Notes: a model not told the origin generated them from the sequence alone. Counted from the stretch's first letter, positions 35,256 to 46,410 are shown. The stretch: 64,000 nt of DNA from Imbricaverruca yamaguchii (GCA_034440575.1 JAOTOL010001638.1:1290001-1354000), one strand, 5' to 3'. Translations and numbers: made by a program.

Positions 35256-35834
35256 TTCTTCGGATCATTTGAACGTTTTCGTCTGACTGGCACCGCTATC
35301 GTCCTATGGCCGTAAGCGCCGCAGGTGGTGCCGCCGACGTTCCTCCGACGACCCATCGCTGTTGTGTCCAGCGAAGTCCGGCGGTGGTGACGATCGCTAC
35401 AATCGGAGAAGCGCCCCCGCCGAACACTGGGCTGCCCGCCACAATGGCCGCCGTCGGCACCACGTCAGGCACGTCCACACTGAGTCAGATAACGGGCACG
35501 TGACACGCGGCAGTGCGGCTCTTCGTCACCCAGTCCGATCGTGTTGCCGTACGCACCGCGATCACAGCCACTGATTTGTCCATCGGGTATGCGAAGACGG
35601 GCGGGCGTCTGCAGAGGCGGGCGGGGCGATGCTGATTGGCCGAGGAGCGCGTCAGCTGGCGGCGATCAGCTGACGCAACGGGCGCCGTTTCCGTGCCGTC
35701 AGCTGCAATTAACAGTTGTATGCTCCCGAATGAGGATCGCTGTCACCTAGCCCGTCACCTGGCTGCTCTATTATCCGCTGGAGGACAGAGCCAGATCGTC
35801 TGGCGGCCCGCTGGATAGGCGCGCCGCTGAGCGA
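35256..35834. other. GC-rich intronic spacer
   Basis: Unique sequence with no supported exon. The frames here lack any recognised domain. Confidence 0.45.
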
Positions 35835-36045
35835 CACTGGTCCCCGTCGGTCTGACATCTTGTGTCAATCGGGCCGACATCCGCTATCCGTCGGTCCGAA
35901 ACCCGTGCCCACCGGTCCGACACCTATGTCAGCCGGTCCGGCATACAGTGCTCATCTGTCCCGACACCCGCGTCCGCCGGTCCGACTCTCGTGCCTGTCG
36001 GTCCGACACCTGTGTCCGCCAGTCCGACACCTGTGCGGAGGTCTC
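35835..36045. repeat. Degenerate 20-21-bp tandem repeat
   Basis: About nine copies of a unit with GTCCGACACCTGTGTCCGCC and variants (GTCCGACATC, GTCCGAAACC, GTCCGGCATAC). Confidence 0.85.
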
Positions 36046-36504
36046 CGACTGCGTATCCGCATCAGCGATAGACCCCGCCGGTGGTCGTGCCAGTGAATAG
36101 TTACGAACCAAATCGTCCGATTATATTCAACTTTTGAGTGGTATGCCGTGATTACCGGGCGATAAGCCGGATAGTCATACGGCAGTTCATTATACAGGCG
36201 GTTAGAGTAAAGTGGCCACTTATCACCAGCACTCCCCTCCGAGGTGCTATCGTGTCCGCGTCCGTGACCTAGGTCACTGCTGCTGAACTCGCCGACCGGC
36301 CGTCGACCGCCTAAGGTCGTTTGGCCGGACAGCGGCACTATCACGGCCGGTAAGTGTCTGGTCTGCCCCGATGCCGGATCTCCAGACGAACCCCTGCCCG
36401 ATAGGACGGACGCCCCGCTCTGCCGACGGACCGCCCAGCGGGCCCAGCGAGCCGACGGCGGACCCTGTTGACGTATGAAAATCACTGCCGCCGTCACTGT
36501 CAAC
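36046..36504. other. Intronic spacer
   Basis: Unique sequence. Nothing recognised. Confidence 0.45.
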
Positions 36505-37046
36505 GATGACGGCTGGTGGCCGCTCTCCCGGCGACGGCTGGTGGCCGCTCTCCCGGCGACGGCTGGTGGCCGCTCTCCCGGCGAAGGCTGGTGGCCGCCC
36601 CCGGCGACGGGCTCCCGGCGACGGCTGGTGGCCGCTCCCCGGCGACGGCTGGTGGCCGCTTCCCGGCGACGGCTGGTGGCCGCTCCCCGGCGACGGCTGG
36701 TGGCCGCTCCCCGGCGACGGCTGGTGGCCGCTCTCCCGGCGACGGCTGGTGGCCGCTCTCCCGGCGACGGCTGGTGGCCGCTCTCCCGGCGACGGCTGGT
36801 GGCCGCTCCCCCGGCGACGGCTGGTGGCCGCTCTCCCGGCGACGGCTGGTGGCCGCTCCCCCGGCGACGGCTGGTGGCCGCTCCCCCGGCGACGGCTGGT
36901 GGCCGCTCCCCCGGCGACGGCTGGTGGCCGCTCTCCCGGCGACGGCTGGTGGCCGCTCCCCCGGCGACGGCTGGTGGCCGCTCTCCCGGCGACGGCTGGT
37001 GGCCGCTCTCCCGGCGACGGCTGGTGGCCGCTCCCCCGGCGACGGC
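36505..37046. repeat. 25-bp minisatellite
   Basis: About 21 copies of a unit made of CTCTCCCGGCGACGGCTGG and TGGCCG. The variants CTCCCCCGGCG and CTCCCCGGCG change the unit to 24-25 bp. Frames stay open on both strands by repetition only. Confidence 0.95.
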
Positions 37047-37245
37047 AGCTCGGCCGGGCGTTGGACTGCCCGGCCAGACAGAAGGCTGCACGGACAAACG
37101 TTGGACTGCCCGTAGACACACAGTACTGTATGGACAGACGCGGGTGCCTGGACAGTTAAACGGTAGTCTTCCGGACAGTGAGAAGCTCGAGAAATTCCAC
37201 CGGGCAGCGAACGATACATCGGCAGTGTGAGCAACTCTGACGATC
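37047..37245. repeat. Short degenerate repeats after the 25-bp array
   Basis: Loose repeats of GGACAAACGTTGGACTGCCC and GGACAG in 37050-37180. Otherwise unique. Confidence 0.5.
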
Positions 37246-37352
37246 AGTATGGCGACGTCCACGTAAACGGAAAGGCGACGTCCACGTCAACAGTATGGCG
37301 ACATACACGTCAACGGTATGGCGACACTCACGTCAACGGTATGAAGACGTCA
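37246..37352. repeat. 24-bp tandem repeat
   Basis: Four to five copies with GGCGACGTCCACGTCAACGG and TAT (variants GGCGACATACACG, GGCGACACTCACG, GAAGACGTCAACA). Confidence 0.85.
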
Positions 37353-37479
37353 ACAGCGGACGATTCCCTGCGGGGCCGACGTGTTAGGAAATCTGATGGC
37401 CGCATGGCTGGTGGAACGGTCGGTGGTCACAACTCAGGGAAACAGGCCCACAGAACGGATATCACGTGCCGGATAATAA

Positions 37480-39140
37480 GGCCGTGCAGAACATCCAGAA
37501 CATGCATACCATGTCAGCTTGCACCGTAAATAAAGTGTGCTCGAGTAGCTCTGACGATAGCTACTCACTCCCCAAATGTTGTGGCAGAATCGCTCGCGCT
37601 TATAAAATTGGAGGTGCCCCGGCCAAGATAGATGCATTTGCTCGACCAGCGCACCTTCGTCCTCCGCCAAGCGCAAAAGCTGATTGCTTAACGTTAAGCA
37701 CCCCGACCAACTCTCGCGGTAGTGCCATATCCGATATGGTCTCCAGCGCCAGCGGATGGGAAATGGTACATAACGCATGAGCGTGCTGCACGCACACACC
37801 CTGTGGCATCCATCACTGAAAATTGAGTATGCTCGGGAAGCCCCCTCATATCAGACCATCCACCCATGACATTTGATCATCATCGCACGTGCCGTTCAAA
37901 ACTCGGAAGTGCGTGTCAAACCGAATGACGATTCTGCCTGAAATGCTGCCTAACGGTAGCATGATTCACTCGACGTGGTCACCACCCGGAAAGCCACTTT
38001 TCCCCTGTTGGGTGCATGCATTCAGCCAATTTTAGAGTGGAGTGTGTGCTAGGGATAGCTGTGCGCCTGCCTAGCCAGAGGAGAGGCGCCATAGGCTCGC
38101 ATGCGCACGCCGTACATACCTTGGCGCGCTTCTCTACACACTAAACATCCTCGGATAGTCTTGCTTACTGGCTGCCCGTTGGCTAAATTTAGCAGTGATG
38201 GCGCATGTTGTGCTCAACTCGGTGGTGTTCCCGTTCAAATTGGATGTCATGCTGTACGCTATGGTAACCCTACCACCGACGTCAAAAACGGCGAATATCT
38301 TGAGGCGCGTGTATTCACGAAATACAAAGTTTGTACGACTTATGGAATGACCCATGGCTCCCGTTATTAAAGTAAAGATGCAGAGCATAAGCACATCATG
38401 AACACACGCACACGCCGTTCCACCTTCATATGCTCTTCTATCCCCGTAAATCAGCTAAGCCCGAATAGCCCTAGCTATTGGCCAGTCATAGACAAAATGA
38501 TGTGGCCGTAACACACGCTGTTCGAAGCTCGCTGGTGCTCAATTCAAAGTAGATGCACGTGCCTGACAAACACATGGTGCATCCCACACCACTTCCGAAC
38601 GCAACATTTGGTGGCTGAGCGTGACATGCATGCTCCGAGCAAATTATTGCGGTTGTGGAGTATCAGATGTAGCTTGCAGTGCAGATTAATGGAAAGGGAT
38701 GCAAACACACGGTCCGTACACCCACACCCATCACTAAACACAGACTATATCTAGATAGCCTTCTTGGTCGGCTCACCGCCCACATAATTTGGTTGCCATC
38801 TCGCGTGCAGTTGGAAACTCGGAGATGCCCAGTGAAAGCATATGAACGCGCCTGATGGTCACGTGGTTCATAACCAAGCAAGGGACAGAATCATTGTAGT
38901 GAGCTTATTGCCAAACAGTTTCATAGGGATGTGTTGTATTAGTATAGGCCGTTAGCCTTCCTAGCTTCAAGGCGAATGTAAGAAGCTTGCTTGTACAGCA
39001 CGAGCCACCCCGGAACCTATCGCTACAAACTGTGCATGCCCAGGAAGTCCGGGCAGCGAGCTGCCCGGCACCAAATTGTTTGGCTATAATTAACACCGCT
39101 CTCAACTCGGAGGTGCCCCGCTCGAAACACACGCGCATGA
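37480..39140. repeat. Diverged ~300-bp satellite-like tandem repeat
   Basis: The landmark AACTCGGAGGTGCCC and diverged forms of it occur near 37604, 37898, 38218, 38528, 38817 and 39105, that is every 288-320 bp. Each is followed at similar distance by CAAA/CGAAA and GCATG-like motifs and preceded by CACACG- and CATCACT-like motifs (for example before 37898 and before 38817). About six strongly diverged monomers fit. No protein frame is shared among copies. Alignment is by eye. Confidence 0.6.
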
Positions 39141-39282
39141 CGATGGTGCGCCTACTTTAAACGCGACTGTTTCCCTGTGGGGCACACGTGCCCATGCAAT
39201 CCCAGGCTCGTTCGACTCGTAGTGTATGCTGTGACCCTGACTGATTGATTTCGACAAAACCCTGGTGGGCAGCCCACGCGAT

Positions 39283-39601
39283 CAGCTGGACAAGCAGCTG
39301 GACAGGCAGCTGGACAGGCAGCTGGACAGGCAGCTGGACAGGCAGCTGGACAGGCAGCTGGACAGGCAGCTGGACAGGCAGCTGGACAGGCAGCTGGACA
39401 GGCAGCTGGACAGGCAGCTGGACAGGCAGCTGGACAGGCAGCTGGACAGGCAGCTGGACAGGCAGCTGGACAGGCAGCTGGACTAGCAGCTGGACAGGCA
39501 GCTGGACAGGCAGCTGGACAGGCAGCTGGACAGGCAGCTGGACAGGCAGCTGGACTAGCAGCTGGACAGGCAGCTGGACAGGCAGCTGGACAGGCAGCTG
39601 C
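39283..39601. repeat. 12-bp minisatellite
   Basis: About 26 almost perfect copies of CAGCTGGACAGG (two copies have GACTAG). It sits 160-480 bp upstream of exon e. The high identity suggests recent expansion or homogenisation. Confidence 0.97.
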
Positions 39602-39759
39602 CGCCGTAATCTGTCCGCCCAGTCGATGCATCATACGTGCTTTTTTTTTCTCTTGGCGAAATCGGCCCAGCACGCGCATTCAGCGCAAGCTGTGCAAAAA
39701 CATGCCCATTCCAGTGTGCCCATTCCAGTGCGGATATTCCAGTGTGGTGTTGCCCGCAG
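39602..39759 (+). other. Intron end and acceptor region of exon e
   Basis: Holds short repeats of CCATTCCAGTGTG and ATTCCAGTG (39705-39750), then the acceptor GTTGCCCGCAG. Confidence 0.6.
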
Positions 39760-39890
39760 GTTTCGAGTGGGTGGGCTGGAAAAACTCAACAGTTGGAGAC
39801 ACTCTGCAGATGATCTTCGAGTTCGACCGGGTCAGGAACTTTTCGAAGGTGATCCTGCACACCAATGCGGACCGCAAGAAAGATATTGAG
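39760..39890 (+). CDS. Ddr: DDR exon e: middle of the discoidin-like domain
   Basis: Two bases complete Gly, and the 43 codons then read FEWVGWKNSTVGDTLQMIFE, then FDRVRNFSKVILHTNADRKK and DIE. VGW-x-N-x-(S/T) and the core MIFEFDR-x-RNF(S/T) match vertebrate DDRs closely, including the two glycosylation sequons (NST at 229, NFS at 247). The acceptor is GTTGCCCGCAG and the donor TGAG/GTAAGT, the most canonical in this gene. The exon ends in phase 0 and DIE joins VFS of the next exon, where vertebrates have a comparable strand with a cysteine. That cysteine is absent here. Confidence 0.96.
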
Positions 39891-40375
39891 GTAAGTGCGA
39901 GCAGGGTCGACCCTCACAGTCGGAGGGGAGGAGGAACGGAAGGAAACATCCGCTAAGTTTGTTGAAATGAAATATAATGGATAGTATTGTATGGAAAATT
40001 GACGTCCTCTTGCTCTCCTGCCTACTGCTAAAAACCTACTGCTCCGCTCTTCACCGGCTACCTATCTCATCTACCGCACAAACTACCGACCGACATGAAC
40101 CACATTCTTTGTCAAACAGAATGGGAGATATGATGGCATAGGTGGAGCTAAAATGGGCAAATTTGTAAAGAATGTCAATCGTAGCAAGCCTCGAACTCCA
40201 ACAATATATATCAGAAGTAGCAACCTTGGGGCAGCTCCTGGAGGGATATTCCGACCACCATCGGTCGTTTGGCCGTCTGGTTGGCCGTATAGGTAAAATA
40301 TTGACTGCAAGGTCCGGACGACGCGTGACCCGGTGCCTATTGACCCGGTTGACCCGGTTGACCGGCTCAGTTACC
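39891..40375 (+). other. First part of the short DDR intron
   Basis: Mostly unique sequence after GTAAGT. The end (40330-40375) holds GACCCGGTT repeats that lead into the 46-bp array. Confidence 0.6.
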
Positions 40376-40559
40376 GTGTGGACAGGTGTGATTGCGGACT
40401 CGGGTCGCTGCCTCGCTGGCCATATGGACAAGTGTTGTCGCAGGTTAAGATGACCCGTTCAATGGCCATGTGGACAAGTGTTCTCGTAGGCTCAAGTGAC
40501 CGGCTCGATTACCGTGTGGGCAGGTGTTCTCGCTGGCTCGGGTCACCGGCTCGGTGGGC
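40376..40559. repeat. 46-bp minisatellite that forms the exon f acceptor
   Basis: Four exact-length 46-bp copies: 40376-40421, 40422-40467, 40468-40513 and 40514-40559. They start GTGTGGACAGGTGTG, ATATGGACAAGTGTTGTCG, ATGTGGACAAGTGTTCTCG and GTGTGGGCAGGTGTTCTCG. The fourth copy contains the CAG acceptor (ending 40523) and the first 36 coding bases of exon f. Copies 3 and 4 share most bases, including GTGTTCTCG, GGCTC and ACCGGCTCG. Copy 1 keeps ACAG/GTGT, and copies 2 and 3 have lost the AG (ACAA/GTGT). Confidence 0.9.
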
Positions 40560-40731
40560 GGCCGACACTACAACACAGAGCCGCAAACCTACTACACCAT
40601 GGGCGGCGGCATGTTCCACCGCGCCAGAAACGTCTCCATCAAGCTACCGCACCTGACCGCCAAGTTCCTGCGACTGCAGCTGCAGTTTGCCACCGACTGG
40701 ATCCTCGTCAGCGAGGTCACCTTCGAGTCAG
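40524..40731 (+). CDS. Ddr: DDR exon f: end of the discoidin-like domain
   Basis: In phase 0 it reads VFSLARVTGSVGGRHYNTEP, then QTYYTMGGGMFHRARNVSIK, LPHLTAKFLRLQLQFATDWI and LVSEVTFES, with one base left over. The final W-(I/M)-x-(V/F)SE(V/I)TF strand is the classic end of the DDR discoidin-like domain. Vertebrate DDRs carry two cysteines forming a disulfide here (one in the VFS strand, one before QF/YHF); both are missing, so the loss is concerted. NVS at 300 is a sequon. The acceptor is GTGTGGGCAG and the donor TCAG/GTCAGT. The first 36 bases (VFSLARVTGSVG) belong to a tandem-repeat copy. The phase-0 start is fixed by the previous exon. Confidence 0.94.
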
Positions 40732-40880
40732 GTCAGTGCAGGCGGCGTGACCACACTCACATCGGAGCATGCTCACATCGGATCATCGCGGCAGGCGAGG
40801 TCACCATCCGATCAGGTCAGCACGGTGAGCGGGCCGACCTTCCACTCAGATCAGCGGTGGCGGCTGCGCAAAGCTGTCTT
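40711..40880. repeat. 84-bp duplication of the exon f 3' boundary
   Basis: GCGAGGTCACC-6 nt-TCAGGTCAG at 40711-40736 spans the exon end and donor. It is repeated at 40795-40820 with only the six central bases changed. The following ~55 bp of both copies align weakly (GACC, CACTCA, ATC). The second copy therefore carries a decoy donor 84 bp downstream. Confidence 0.7.
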
Positions 40881-41035
40881 CTAGTCAGTTTGAAATCAGA
40901 ACCGTCCCAAGAGTGTGATCCCATTAGCACCGACGGATGGCAGTCGGGGATGAATGGGCGACGCGGAGGGTTCACTGGGCGGCTCGTCCCGGAGACTGAA
41001 TGTTGAACTCGTACGGCTAGTGACCGCCGCTGGCC
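40881..41035. other. Intronic spacer
   Basis: Unique. Nothing recognised. Confidence 0.45.
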
Positions 41036-42145
41036 GCCATGTTGGCGCTCCGGGCGGTCCGTATCGCTCCGTCCGGCGGGGGTACGGCTCCGGGCGGTCC
41101 GTATCGCTCCGTCCGGCGGGGGTACGGCTCCGGGCGGTCCGTATCGCTCCGTCCGGCGGGGTACGGCTCCGGGCGGTCCGTATCGCTCCGTCCGGCGGGG
41201 GTACGGCTCCGGGCGGTCCGTATCGCTCCGTCCGGCTGGGGTACGGCTCCGGGCGGTCCGTATCGCTCCGTCCGGCGGGGGTACGGCTCCGGGCGGTCCG
41301 TATCGCTCCGTCCGGCTGGGGTACGGCTCCGGGCGGTCCGTATCGCTCCGTCCGGCGGGGGTACGGCTCCGGGCGGTCCGTCCCGCTCCGTCCGGCGGGG
41401 GTACGGCTCCGGGCGGTCCGTCCGTCCGTCCGGCGGGGGTCGGCTCCGGGCGGTCGTCGCTCCGTGGGGGTACGGCTCCGGGCGGTCGTCCGCTCCGTCC
41501 GGCGGGGGTACGGCTCCGGGCGGTCCGTATCGCTCCGTCCGGCGGGGGTACGGCTCCGGGCGGTCCGTATCGCTCCGTCCGGCGGGGGTACGGCTCCGGG
41601 CGGTCCGTCCGCTCCGTCCGGGGGGTACGGCTCCGGGCGGTCCGTACCGCTCCGTCCGTGGGGTACGGCTCCGGCGGTCCGTTGCTCCGTCCGGCGGGGG
41701 TACGGTCCGTGCCTCCGCTCCGTCCGGCTGGGGTACGGCTCCGGGCGGTCCGTATCGCTCCGTCCGGCGGGGTACGGCTCCGGGCGGTCCGTACCGCTCC
41801 GTCCGGCTGGGTACGGCTCCGGGCGGTCCGTATCGCTCCGTCCGGTGGGGTACGGCTCCGGGCGGTCCGTACCGCTCCGTCCGGCGGGGTACGGCTCGGG
41901 CGGTCCGTCCCGCTCCGTCCGGCGGGGGGTACGGCTCCGGGCGGTCCGTATCGCTCCGTCCGGCGGGGGTACGGCTCCGGGCGGTCCGTCCCGCTCCGTC
42001 CGGCGGGGGGTACGGCTCCGGGCGGTCCGTCCCGCTCCGTCCGGCGGGGGGTACGGCTCCGGGCGGTCCGTATCGCTCCGTCCGGCGGGGGTACGGCTCC
42101 GGGCGGTCCGTATCGCTCCGTCCGGCTGGGGGTACGGCTCTGGCC
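41036..42145. repeat. 40/41-bp minisatellite
   Basis: About 28 copies of a unit made of GTACGGCTCCGGGCGGTCCG and TATCGCTCCGTCCGGCGGGG. Slippage in the G-run and small deletions (41420-41480, 41610-41720) vary the length from about 30 to 42 bp. Long frames of up to 565 codons on both strands are artefacts of this array. Confidence 0.96.
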
Positions 42146-42377
42146 GCCGGCGGACCGGCCGGCGCACCGGCGGCCGCTGCAGTTCGCCCGGCCAACGGCG
42201 CGCGCCCAGTTGCAAAACGCGCGGATTTGCCGCACGCGGCGGGCCGGCGCTCACGTGTCGGCCGCGGCTGTCGTGTAGCGCCAGCCACCGTAACGGATAT
42301 CTGCAAACAGGCAGAGCGGCGCCGGCTGCCGAGAGGCGGCCGGCGCGCTCTGTCTGGCCGGCCGCGTCCGATCTCAC

Positions 42378-42600
42378 GGCCGGACGGCTCGGACGGCTCG
42401 GACAGATCTGACGGATCTGATTTGATGGACGGATCTGACAGGCGGGCGGATCTGACAGGCGGGCGGATCTGACGGATCGGGCGGATCTGACGGGTTTGAC
42501 AGATCTGACGGATCTGCCGGATCTGACGGATTTGACAGATTTGTGTCGGACGGTCGAATGGAGCTGACGGATATGACGGGTTTGACGGGATGGTCGGGTC
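42378..42600. repeat. Degenerate GACGGATCT repeat
   Basis: Irregular 9-14-bp repeats of GACGGATCTGAC, GGCGGATCTGAC and GACGGCTCG. Confidence 0.85.
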
Positions 42601-43317
42601 AGATGGAAGTGGCGCGGTATAGTGGATTGTGATGGAATATGAAGAATTTACGTTAGCGCGTTGAGTCTGGTAAGTTATGGCGGGACGTGACGATGATATG
42701 ACACGAGAGAGCATGCATATGAAAGGTTTCGATCTTGCGGGTTCCGAGAACTGGGTCCATTCAGCTGAAAGGGATTCGGTTGGGTATGGCTAGATAAGAC
42801 GAGTGTAGTGCATTATGACAGGCTTAGAGTAGTGGCCAATTTTCAGTTTTCGGTCATTAAGCGACCGTTGGACTCCGGACTGTCCAAGGAAAATATTCCC
42901 AGCAATGGATATAATCACTTGCTGGGAAATTGTCATGCTCATACCAACTGATCGCAGCGGTACATGTACGCTTCTTTATTTATAATTGTGTAGAACATGC
43001 CACACATCAAGAATATTTCAACGCAATACGAAAAGTGTGCAGGGGAGGGAGGGTGGACTAGATCCACTTAACTACGCTCATGACATCAGCAATCCCTCTG
43101 ACCAGAGTGTCGCCAGACCGAAGAAGCTCTGTCGGCTAGTCGTCTCGCCGCTCGGAGCTGATCAGGTCGGAGCTGTCTGGAGGCAGTCGGCCGGTCAGAA
43201 TATAGCCGGACGGGTGACGTCGGGTCGGAGTGCCCCGGCACGCGACCGCGCCGCTCCCAGCGGGCGGCGCCCGGCTCGGCTAACATGTGGTGGCGTGCCG
43301 GCGGAGTGGATCGTAGT
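42601..43317. other. Intronic spacer, nothing recognised
   Basis: Unique sequence. The frame at 42986-43330 has no recognisable domain. Confidence 0.45.
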
Positions 43318-43455
43318 AGAGTGGAACTGAGTGGAGCGGAGCGGAGTGGAGTGGAGTGGAGTGGAGCGGAGCGGAGCAAAGTGGAGTAGAGTGGAACATA
43401 GTGGAATGGAGCAGAGTGGAGCAGAGTTGAGTGGAGCGGAGTGGAGTGGAATGGC
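43318..43455. repeat. (GGAGT/GGAGC)n pentamer array
   Basis: About 27 pentamers: GGAGT, GGAGC and GGAAC/AGAGT variants. The + strand is almost pyrimidine-poor (A, G and interspersed T/C). Confidence 0.95.
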
Positions 43456-45769
43456 AATGTCCCCGAGTGGTCGGACGTACACGGACCACAGTGGTGGCCA
43501 GCGTGGCGCCGGACGGCTTCGGCTCAATGGGTGACGTCACGCTCACCACAACTGAGCCTGGCCGGGCCGGCTGGTTTTCGGCTCGACGCGAAGTGAACCG
43601 AGGAAGATCCGACCGAGCCGTGTGCCAGTGGTTAATCGGGCAAACGCGACACGACGGTGTGTGGCACAGCGGATGTGACGAGCTCGCAGTAGGCTGTCAC
43701 AGTAGAGGTCACAGAGTGTCACGGAGGTGACGGAGATGTCGGCCGGCTGCCAGTCCAAGTGACGATGGCAGCCGGAAGCTGGTCGCTGCGGACGCCAGGG
43801 GTCTGCTATGTCGTTGATGCCGAGTCGCTTGTATCGGTGTCCGCCAGCGGTTAGGTTTTGTACCTGGTGGTCGTGCGCCCCGCCGCCGCCAAGCGTCGGA
43901 CAACTCTGGCCGGTGACGTCATCTGTGACGTCACGACGCGGTCCGACGTGTGCTGTGCGTGTCTCCCAGGGCGCACATCTGATCCGCTGAACGTCAACCC
44001 ACGCTGCAAGCACGAACAATGTCCACAGGCGTCGCTGGTGGCGATCTCCGGAAAATCACGCGCTGTGATGAACCTGTTGTAGGCTCAATCTGTGCTTTGC
44101 CTAGGACAACTCTAGTGGGAAAGTTGAGCTGGCAGATGTAACAATCGACAGGCTGGGAAGACCGAATGTCCCATGTCTGTCTTGAGTCACGTTTAATGTA
44201 ACCTACTGGTGTCGCATCGAAACAAACGGCTTTAAAATGGGGCTCGCCCTGCCCACATTAGAAACACTCTTTCAAGAATGGCTGGCAAAGCATACTGGTG
44301 ACATATAGGTGCATACATTCTTGGATATGATTAACATTAAGAAGAGAATCAGGGTCGGCGATAGCGAGACACTCCCGTTGTGATCATGTACCGTGATACA
44401 TGATCCTTCCCCTTTGTTTCGATGGGGTGGTGACTACCGCTTTGAGCTTAAAAGAAACACTCTTCGGCGCATTCTTCTCCACCAGAGTCGCGATTCACGC
44501 GCTCATTTCTATGCAAAGCGTGCTGTTTTTGAGAATCATTCCAATTTATAATACGTTTGATGTTTTCACGACCTAACTGAGATGACCTGAAGCTAATCCC
44601 AAGCGGTACTAGCCTTTATGGAAATACCATACGAAGAAGTTGTGCATCTCGCCAATCTTGGCCAACAGGAAAAATGATACGATGTCAGGCGATCTTAATC
44701 GTGATAATCTACCGAGTCCTCTATCAGAGAGCGCTCGGCTGTCTCCGCGGGCGCGCTTGATCCACTGCCGCAGCGGCATATTTCCGAACCGGCTGTGGCA
44801 GCGAACATGAAAACTGTCGGCCCAAACAAAGCCTGCGGGCCGAACAACATAAGCGGCCGCATCATCTCAGAATGCTCCGAGGAGTTAACCGTGCCTTTGG
44901 CCACCACTTTTAACTCGTCAGAAAAGCAGGCGTATTTCTGAAGAAATGAAAGCACGCTAATGTTGTCCCCATAAACCAAATTATGGACGAACAACCCATC
45001 ACAGAGCAATCGATCTGTCTCACTTTTGCTTCCTTCAGGAAAGGCACTCAAGAGAACAGACTGTCACAATTTATACAGGCACGAGTTACCCAGCATAAGT
45101 ACCCAACAGCATGTTTTTGTGCCATGCAGAACATGCTTATCAAACTCAATTAGATACGTACATTCTGCGTGGGAAGTACTGTGGAATGGTTATCATACGG
45201 ACGCCGTCTACACAGATTATTCAGCAACTTTTCAGGGCGTCAGTTTCATGCTACCCTCATTTACAACTTAAAAGAGTCATCTCGTTTGAAAGACTCAGCA
45301 CTGAAGTGGTTCGTCTTTCAAATCTGATGGTCTCGTATTCGTCGGACAGCTCCCATAGAGTGGTTGTGAATCGCAAGTCACCAGAGCGGGCTTGTGTGAT
45401 TGGTGGCGTCCTGACAGGCAGTCCTGGCAGGCACAGTTCGGGCTCCGTTGTCTCTCTCTGTTCATTAGCTATCTACAAATTGTACAAATACGGAATGGGT
45501 TCACAAGCACTCACGACGTAGATTTTCATCCGGAAAATAGTATTTTCATCTGGCGGACCAGCACAACAACAGGATCTGGTTCGCTCAGTAGCTTGGTTCC
45601 TCCAGAGGAGTCCCACCTGACATCCCAGTAAATACAAGGCATTCACAATAACTCTACGTCCCGCACCTGTCAAGACCGCGCTCCCTGAGCTAAAGGATCG
45701 TAGTAAATCTCAACGAAATTGGTGATTTACGAGTTATCATAAACAGCAAATCAACATATACCGTCATCT
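43456..45769. other. Long intronic stretch without recognised gene
   Basis: Unique DNA. Frames such as 44695-45051 (minus, 118 codons) and 45111-45521 (plus, 136 codons) have no recognisable domain, no repeated peptide, and no supporting splice sites that I could link. Confidence 0.45.
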
Positions 45770-46024
45770 TTCTGACATTGTAAAGCGTGCGAACAGATCA
45801 CTTTGTATGCTCATAAGGCCCTTTTTGGCATTGCAAAGCGTGCGAACAGGTCACTGGATCTAATCATCATGTCCTTTCTGACATTGCAAAGCGTGCGAGC
45901 AGATCGCTCATTAGGTCATTTCTGACATCGCAAAGCGTGCGAACAGGTCATTGGAGCTGCTCATCAGGTCCTTTGTGACATTGCGAAGCGTGCGAACAGA
46001 TCACTGAGTCATCATGTCCTTTTG
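45770..46024. repeat. ~53-bp degenerate tandem repeat
   Basis: Five copies with TTTCTGACATTGCAAAGCG, TGCGAACAGGTCACT and a variable ATCATCATGTCC part (unit about 40-60 bp through indels). Confidence 0.85.
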
Positions 46025-46410
46025 AACTGGACTCCCACATGTCAAAATCAATCGTGGCGCTCCATTGACTACGTACGGTAGCACTGTCAGACCTATTTTG
46101 GAGAATGCTGGTGTCGTTTGGCCCCGTGCAGCTGCTTCCCACACCGTGCTGATCGATCGAGGGCAGCGTTAATTTATCATGCGTTGGCTCCACGTTCACT
46201 CTCCCGGCGCTGCCAGCCTTCACTGTCGTATGACGATCTTTTAGAGTAGATAAACGTTGATATATAGTATCTAATCATCAAAAATGTGATATGACTTGTG
46301 CTAGAAAACACTTCACCCAACAAACCGACTCCCTACAATTATTTCGTACGCACACAAAATAATGCAACATGATTTGTTACTATAAAATTACTTACTACAT
46401 CGATGGACCC
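46025..46410. other. Intronic spacer
   Basis: Unique AT-rich sequence. Nothing recognised. Confidence 0.45.

Noticed and set aside
40817..42714. Minus-strand frames of 472-565 codons, proline-rich
   Set aside because: They follow the 40/41-bp array exactly and are matched by equally long + strand frames.
44695..45051. 118-codon minus-strand frame without repeats
   Set aside because: No recognisable domain, no linked exons and ordinary length for chance in 64 kb.
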